Shown in pieces: positions 60,382 to 64,000 of a stretch of DNA of 64,000 bases (position 1 is the first letter of the stretch; the number at the start of each line of letters is the position of its first letter). The notes beneath the pieces were generated by a model. The model ran no database searches, was not told the origin of the DNA, and saw only the letters and a list, made by a program, of their open reading frames with translations. The translations under genes and the position numbers were made by a program. The stretch comes from Pseudomonas wuhanensis (GTDB taxonomy: Bacteria > Pseudomonadota > Gammaproteobacteria > Pseudomonadales > Pseudomonadaceae), in contig NZ_CP117430.1 in NCBI RefSeq assembly GCF_030687395.1, positions 4,898,001-4,962,000 of the forward strand, in the 5' to 3' direction.

Positions 60382-60619
60382 GGGTGGGCCCCTGAGCTAA
60401 TCATTACGCCAGCATAGCAAATGGGCTGATCCCTCACGGTCAGTTTACGACTATGTCGGCACTTCGCTGTTTTCTGCCTGCCTAGGTTACGTAACGCGAC
60501 TTCAGCAAGCGCTTACAGCGCAAGGGCTTTGAGTGATGGAACACACCTGGCTCTCTAGCAATTATCTCACTGCCCTCTAGACGCAATGGAGCCTCTGAAC
60601 GGCATGGCGTCCAGTCTCT

Positions 60620-60857
60620 ATATGTGGAGAAATTCCTTGTCCATATGTGGGGAGATGTCTTGTGCCGTCCGTGTACAAAGTGTGCAGAACTACTAAATAG
60701 ATAAATTTCTTAAAAAAATCTCTATATCTAGAGAAAAATCTTGTCTTTGGCCTATTTTTTAGGGGAAACATTTTCTGGTTGGTCGCTCGGGATGGCGTTG
60801 GCCAGGAGATATATGTGGAGAAATACCTTGGCCATATGTGGAGAGATGTCTTGTGCC
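60620..60857 (+). repeat. Five-copy 23-24-bp imperfect repeat
   Basis: Units ATATGTGGAGAAATNNCTTG(N)CC at 60620-60642, 60643-60666, 60811-60833 and 60834-60857, with a diverged fifth (CTATATCTAGAGAAAAATCT) at about 60722. The two tandem pairs are themselves part of a duplicated segment of about 66 bp (ending TGTGCCGTCC). Confidence 0.8.
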
Positions 60858-61213
60858 GTCCACAGACCAAGTATGGATAGACGGAAGTGAAAGCCCGCTG
60901 TTCAATTCGAAACCATGTAGTGCAGTACTTTTTTGGCGATCCGGCTCTTGTTGGGTCACGTGCAAATCGAAGAGGTTGCGGCGCGCATCCGCGTCCTTTC
61001 GTTGACCAGCAAAATTCTCGCTCTTGTCCAAAGGCTAGAAGTTCAATTTCAACCCCATCCCTCGTAATTAGGCACGCCTCCAGCATTGTCATCCGCAGGT
61101 AAGCAGTAGTAGAGCCATTCATCATGTGCTTGATCTTGAGGTCTTTTGCGTGAAGCAATGGCAAGAGCTGACTGCCGTATAACCCCTATCACGCTGGAGG
61201 ACGCTGATGGGGT
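60858..61213. other. Region with decayed coding sequence
   Basis: On the minus strand a short frame from about 61164 reads HMMNGSTTAYLRMTMLEACL and then loses coherence. It may be a gene remnant of unknown origin; nothing intact is seen. Confidence 0.35.
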
Positions 61214-61340
61214 GTAAACCATAGCGGGAGTTTCGAGCCTCGAAACCTCTTGGTTCACGCATGCAACTTGACATTGGAGAACGACCCAATGCTTCGTTGG
61301 GTAATCTGGGAAACATTAGGTTTTATGTCCAAAGCACCGT
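61214..61340 (+). repeat. Repeat R, copy C (most complete)
   Basis: TGTAAACCATAGCGGGAGTT... to ...ATTAGGTTTTATGTCCAAAG. It has hairpins TTTCG-AGCC-TCGAAA and ACCCAA-N7-TTGGGT. Confidence 0.85.
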
Positions 61341-61424
61341 GTGAAGTGGGTCGCTGGTGGTGGTCACTGCGCTCGGCGGGCCGCCCGTCGACATCAGCTG
61401 CTTGTTGCGTAATTGCATCGCACA

Positions 61425-61497
61425 TGACCACCAAATTGCATTACTACTGACCAGTCATTTGCATTCGTGGTGACCACCGTTTGCATCCGGTTGACCA
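61425..61497 (+). mobile_element. IS21-type end with multiple terminal repeats
   Basis: TGACCANNNN(A)TTGCAT units start at 61425, 61448 and 61471 (period 23), with a partial one at 61492. Tandem TGACCA repeats of this kind are the transposase-binding sites at IS21-family ends. No istA or istB gene is present, so this is a solitary end. Confidence 0.6.
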
Positions 61498-61620
61498 ATG
61501 CGCGCACAAGAGACGAGCGACAGAGAGCGGCCATTCTGAGCCATTCGCGACAGGCAGCAATCGGCCAGAACCGTCTATCCATCAGTAGCCGCTGTGGCCG
61601 CTAAAGTTTGAGGCCTCCGC

Positions 61621-63078
61621 TCATGCGAAATGGCCTCTCGACATCAAGGATGCACCTCCGTCTGTGAGCGGCTGCGAAACGAATCGTTCGCTGATCCCAA
61701 TCCTGGCGCAGTTGTACTCGACGACCAGGCACCGGCGTTGGTCATCGCTAAGCCAAAGCTGGTCTCCTATCGCGTGAGTCAGACCGGGACCTCCTTCCAT
61801 GATGCGGTCCACTGCCTCCCGAAACGTAGCGGCATCAATGCGTAGATCGAGCAGGTTGCCGATGTAAACCTCAACGCCCCACTTGTCTGCTAGCTCGTAG
61901 GCGAGTCGTACCTTCCTGCATGCTCTCTGCACTTCCTGCAGCCGATCTTGGCTGTGCACCAGGCTGATCCCGAAGACTCCTGGGTGGAGATTATCCTTGA
62001 TGCGCTCCTCAGTACTACGTAGACCTATCCGCCCAACGATGTCCCATCCCGCCGCAATTCTGTCGATGAGAGTCGCGTAGCTCTCGAATGCTTCGCGCTC
62101 ACGGAACAGAGTGGGCGGTTGCCGGGTGCTCTCCGGCCAGTAGTAGGTACCAAGCTTCATTTCGCTGGCGATGGTGAAAGCGTCAGGTCGGCCGTTGATC
62201 TCCATCAACCACTTTACGCCCCCTACCGTGCTCGCCCGGAGGAAGACATCGCCCTGAGATGATGTCGGGTTGTACTTGCACATGATCGTCGCCTTAAGAT
62301 CAACAGCCTCCAACGCTAGCTCCCCCGTCTCAGGAACGCGTGCCGATATGCTGACCTGGCCATAATCGATCAGCCTGACGTCGTAGGTGCCGGCCTCATA
62401 CAGTCTCTGGTTGAACTGCGTGGCAATCTCGGTGGCCCATCGGTATTCGCTGGCAATCGCCGTGGTGATAATGGCAGTCTGATCAGAACGCCCAACTTGC
62501 TGAATCACGATTGGAAGGGGCTTTCGGGAGAATGAGGACGGGGGCTTCGCGATCGGATGAGCGTCCAAACAGAGGTCGCCGATAAAGCGCTTTCCGACCT
62601 CACGGATCTTCTCGATAATCGAGGCTACCACCAAATCAGGAAGATGGTCCCGAACGATCTGATCAAACCGCTGAACGCCCATCCATCGAACCAGATAGGC
62701 GGCATCAAACTGGGTAACGGTGAGATGCTGGGCAAACTCCCTTACACGCTTCATCTCATGAATACGCGGGGCAGGGTATTCCCAGCGGAACTTGTCGATC
62801 AAGTCGCTGCAGTAAATACACATCCAGGTGCCGTTGGATTGGTCTTTGATCTCCTCCTCAGTCATGCCAACTGGAGGTCTAGGACCATTCTCAGAAGCGG
62901 CATAAATGTGAGCGGCCACACCTGTGCCGATGAGGCCATCCTTCCTTTTCTTGCTCTGCCCTGGGGCCTTGGTATTCCGCAGGCAGTCATAGTGCGAGCA
63001 GATGTACCCCGCTCTGCCGGCCAGCACTTTTTTTGTGGGCATGCTGAACTCGACCCGGTCGTCCTTCGCCTCACTCAT
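61621..63078 (-). CDS. HNH-like protein of unknown function (candidate defence protein)
   Basis: A 485-residue soluble protein. Residues about 20-90 resemble the HNH-nuclease domain found at the N-terminus of several defence effectors: CSHYDCLRNT (zinc pair), GTGVAAHIYAASENGPRP (first His) and NGTWMCIYCSDLIDK (Asn and second zinc pair). Where most relatives have CxxCH the sequence has CIYCS, so one metal-binding His is missing. Residues 170-485 form a mixed alpha/beta region I cannot assign (for example KWLMEINGRPDAFTIASEMK). AAAGGAA precedes the ATG. The gene stands alone between repeats at the island's edge. Confidence 0.65.
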   Translation of the reverse strand: MSEAKDDRVEFSMPTKKVLAGRAGYICSHYDCLRNTKAPGQSKKRKDGLIGTGVAAHIYAASENGPRPPVGMTEEEIKDQSNGTWMCIYCSDLIDKFRWEYPAPRIHEMKRVREFAQHLTVTQFDAAYLVRWMGVQRFDQIVRDHLPDLVVASIIEKIREVGKRFIGDLCLDAHPIAKPPSSFSRKPLPIVIQQVGRSDQTAIITTAIASEYRWATEIATQFNQRLYEAGTYDVRLIDYGQVSISARVPETGELALEAVDLKATIMCKYNPTSSQGDVFLRASTVGGVKWLMEINGRPDAFTIASEMKLGTYYWPESTRQPPTLFREREAFESYATLIDRIAAGWDIVGRIGLRSTEERIKDNLHPGVFGISLVHSQDRLQEVQRACRKVRLAYELADKWGVEVYIGNLLDLRIDAATFREAVDRIMEGGPGLTHAIGDQLWLSDDQRRCLVVEYNCARIGISERFVSQPLTDGGASLMSRGHFA

Positions 63079-63281
63079 CTACCAGTTCCTTTAAACACGA
63101 TGGATCAAGGATGGCAATGACGTGCGGGTTCTTCAAGCGAATTTGGGGGGAGGCGACGCTTCCGATAGGGCCTCTAGGCTCATCTGGTTAGCCCGAGCTA
63201 GTCTGGCCGAGCCGACTGCCGACTGCCGCCGGACGTGAAGGACTGCTATGGGTTTTCTGCCATTCGCGACGGGCAGAAAAC

Positions 63282-63467
63282 GGCCGATTCTGTTGAAAAA
63301 GTCGGCCATGGTTTGCTCAACGGAAAAGTGCGCGTCTGAGATTGAAATCTTTACTTTGAGCAGAGGCTTCCGGATTCAGATTTCACGTAGAAGCGTGCAA
63401 AAAAGGCGTTTTCACCGGTCAATGATCAGGCAGTTTGGGCGGACCGACTTTTTCAACAGAATCGGCC
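63282..63467. mobile_element. 186-bp MITE
   Basis: Perfect 24-bp terminal inverted repeats (GGCCGATTCTGTTGAAAAAG... and its complement) enclose 138 bp with no gene. The GTTGAAAAAGTC end is shared with DDE-transposase insertion sequences, so this is probably a non-autonomous derivative. Confidence 0.8.
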
Positions 63468-63669
63468 AAAAGGAGTCAGTCGCAGTGTCCAAAATCTGTG
63501 AGTAAACTTGGTCGTCTCGTTCACGGTTTATCTGTCGAGCTTCCGCCGTCGTTGAAGAAATCGTCCGCTACAACCATGCCGAAATTGTCAGTTAATTTGT
63601 CCTATTCATTTTCACTGAACATCGTTTGGGTACGCCTTTCCTGCTTAAGTCTGGCAACTGCCTGGAAAA
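63468..63669. other. Gap right of the MITE
   Basis: No gene or clear signal seen; the open frame through here has no family character. Confidence 0.4.
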
Positions 63670-63833
63670 AGCAGCGTTCAAAGAGGTGTATCTCATCTGA
63701 CCCTGGAAGGCTGCGCCGCGCGCCTGAACGTCTCTAACACCGTGCGGACCCAGCTGCGTGCACTGTTTCGCAAAACCGGCCCCCCCGCCAGGCGCAACTG
63801 ATCAACCTCTTTACTCGGCTGATCGGGGGTTGA
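63670..63833 (+). pseudogene. LuxR-type helix-turn-helix remnant
   Basis: The frame from 63697 reads LTLEGCAARLNVS-NTVRTQL and LRALFRKTG, the second half of a LuxR/GerE DNA-binding domain. One base is then lost, and the neighbouring frame ends QAQLINLFTRLIGG. The N-terminal part is absent. A codon appears to be missing inside the recognition region as well. Confidence 0.7.
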
Positions 63834-63859
63834 GGACTTGTTTGTCCTGCAACCCCCGG
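63824..63859 (-). terminator. Hairpin after the partial RTX gene
   Basis: CCGGGGGTTG-CAGGACAAACAAGTCCT-CAACCCCCG type hairpin, five bases past the stop codon of the minus-strand gene. Confidence 0.75.
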
Positions 63860-63863
63860 CATC

Positions 63864-64000
63864 TTAGACGTACAGCTGCACATCGTTCGCCGTCAGAGTC
63901 GCTACTCCGGTCAGGGTCAACACCGCGACGGCGTTGCCATTGGCTGCGCCCTCGGCATCGTAATAGAGCGTGTGGTCATCCTGGTTGAATACAAGATGCG
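63864..64000 (-). CDS. C-terminal end of an RTX-type secreted protein (partial)
   Basis: The visible 45 residues read HLVFNQDDHTLYYDAEGAAN, GNAVAVLTLTGVATL and end TANDVQLYV. This is the usual C-terminus of hemolysin-type calcium-binding proteins (L-Y-Y-D-x-D/E-G pattern, then L-T-A-x-D). The gene continues beyond the window, so nothing more can be said about its size or role. Confidence 0.7.
   Translation of the reverse strand, partial: HLVFNQDDHTLYYDAEGAANGNAVAVLTLTGVATLTANDVQLYV

Noticed and set aside
60577..61164. 195-residue minus-strand frame in the iteron-like region
   Set aside because: It runs straight through the five-copy repeat and has low-complexity repeats of its own; no ribosome binding site.
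63435..63737. 100-residue frame right of the MITE
   Set aside because: It begins inside the MITE end and has no family character.

Overview
The window is chromosomal DNA of a Pseudomonas of the P. fluorescens group. The evidence is the combination of GC-rich codon use, typical Pseudomonas REP palindromes between genes, an oprH-phoP-phoQ operon, an rstA/rstB pair next to nrdA, and a flgA/cheV/cheR/flgBCDE plus flgM/flgN/flgZ arrangement. All identifications are from reading the sequence and from memory of the families; no database search was possible.

Bases 1-16,800 are conserved core genome: ttcA, a Yip1-type membrane protein, sprT, a CaiB/BaiF CoA-transferase, dctA with a canonical sigma-54 promoter and two palindromic upstream sites, an AraC-type regulator, the phoQ-phoP-oprH operon with a PhoP box, a dienelactone hydrolase, a 4'-phosphopantetheinyl transferase and the rstA/rstB two-component system. 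An IS4-type element with perfect ends sits in a REP element at 12,242-13,627.

Bases 16,800-29,200 hold nrdA (no nrdB beside it), a second IS4-type element inserted in the terminator hairpin behind flgE, and the early flagellar genes. flgBCDE, cheR and cheV run leftward; flgA, flgM, flgN and flgZ run rightward. Sigma-54 sites (flgB, perhaps flgA) and a sigma-28 site (flgM) are readable. Bases 29,200-39,450 hold an MFS transporter, a glutamine-synthetase-like ligase, a histidine kinase coupled to a TPR response regulator, and a 1,382-residue CheB-CheR-PAS-kinase-receiver hybrid. Bases 40,180-47,166 encode a 2,328-residue repeat-rich RTX/type I secretion adhesin.

At 47,250-47,294 the 3' half of a tRNA-Arg(CCT) gene stands without its 5' half and is followed by a tyrosine integrase, which marks the left attachment site of a genomic island. 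The island runs to at least 63,470. It is a mosaic of small replication and regulation genes, IS remnants (IS66-like, IS21-like ends, a MITE), duplicated small genes and cargo. The cargo includes a three-gene HicA toxin - HicB antitoxin - SecB-like chaperone operon (52,908-54,177), a HEPN protein, a second lgt gene inside an IS66-like remnant, an XRE regulator pair, an orphan ribbon-helix-helix antitoxin, and a 485-residue HNH-like protein of unknown function. The right edge shows a decayed LuxR-type fragment and the C-terminal end of another RTX protein. No intact tRNA marking the right end of the island was found in the window.
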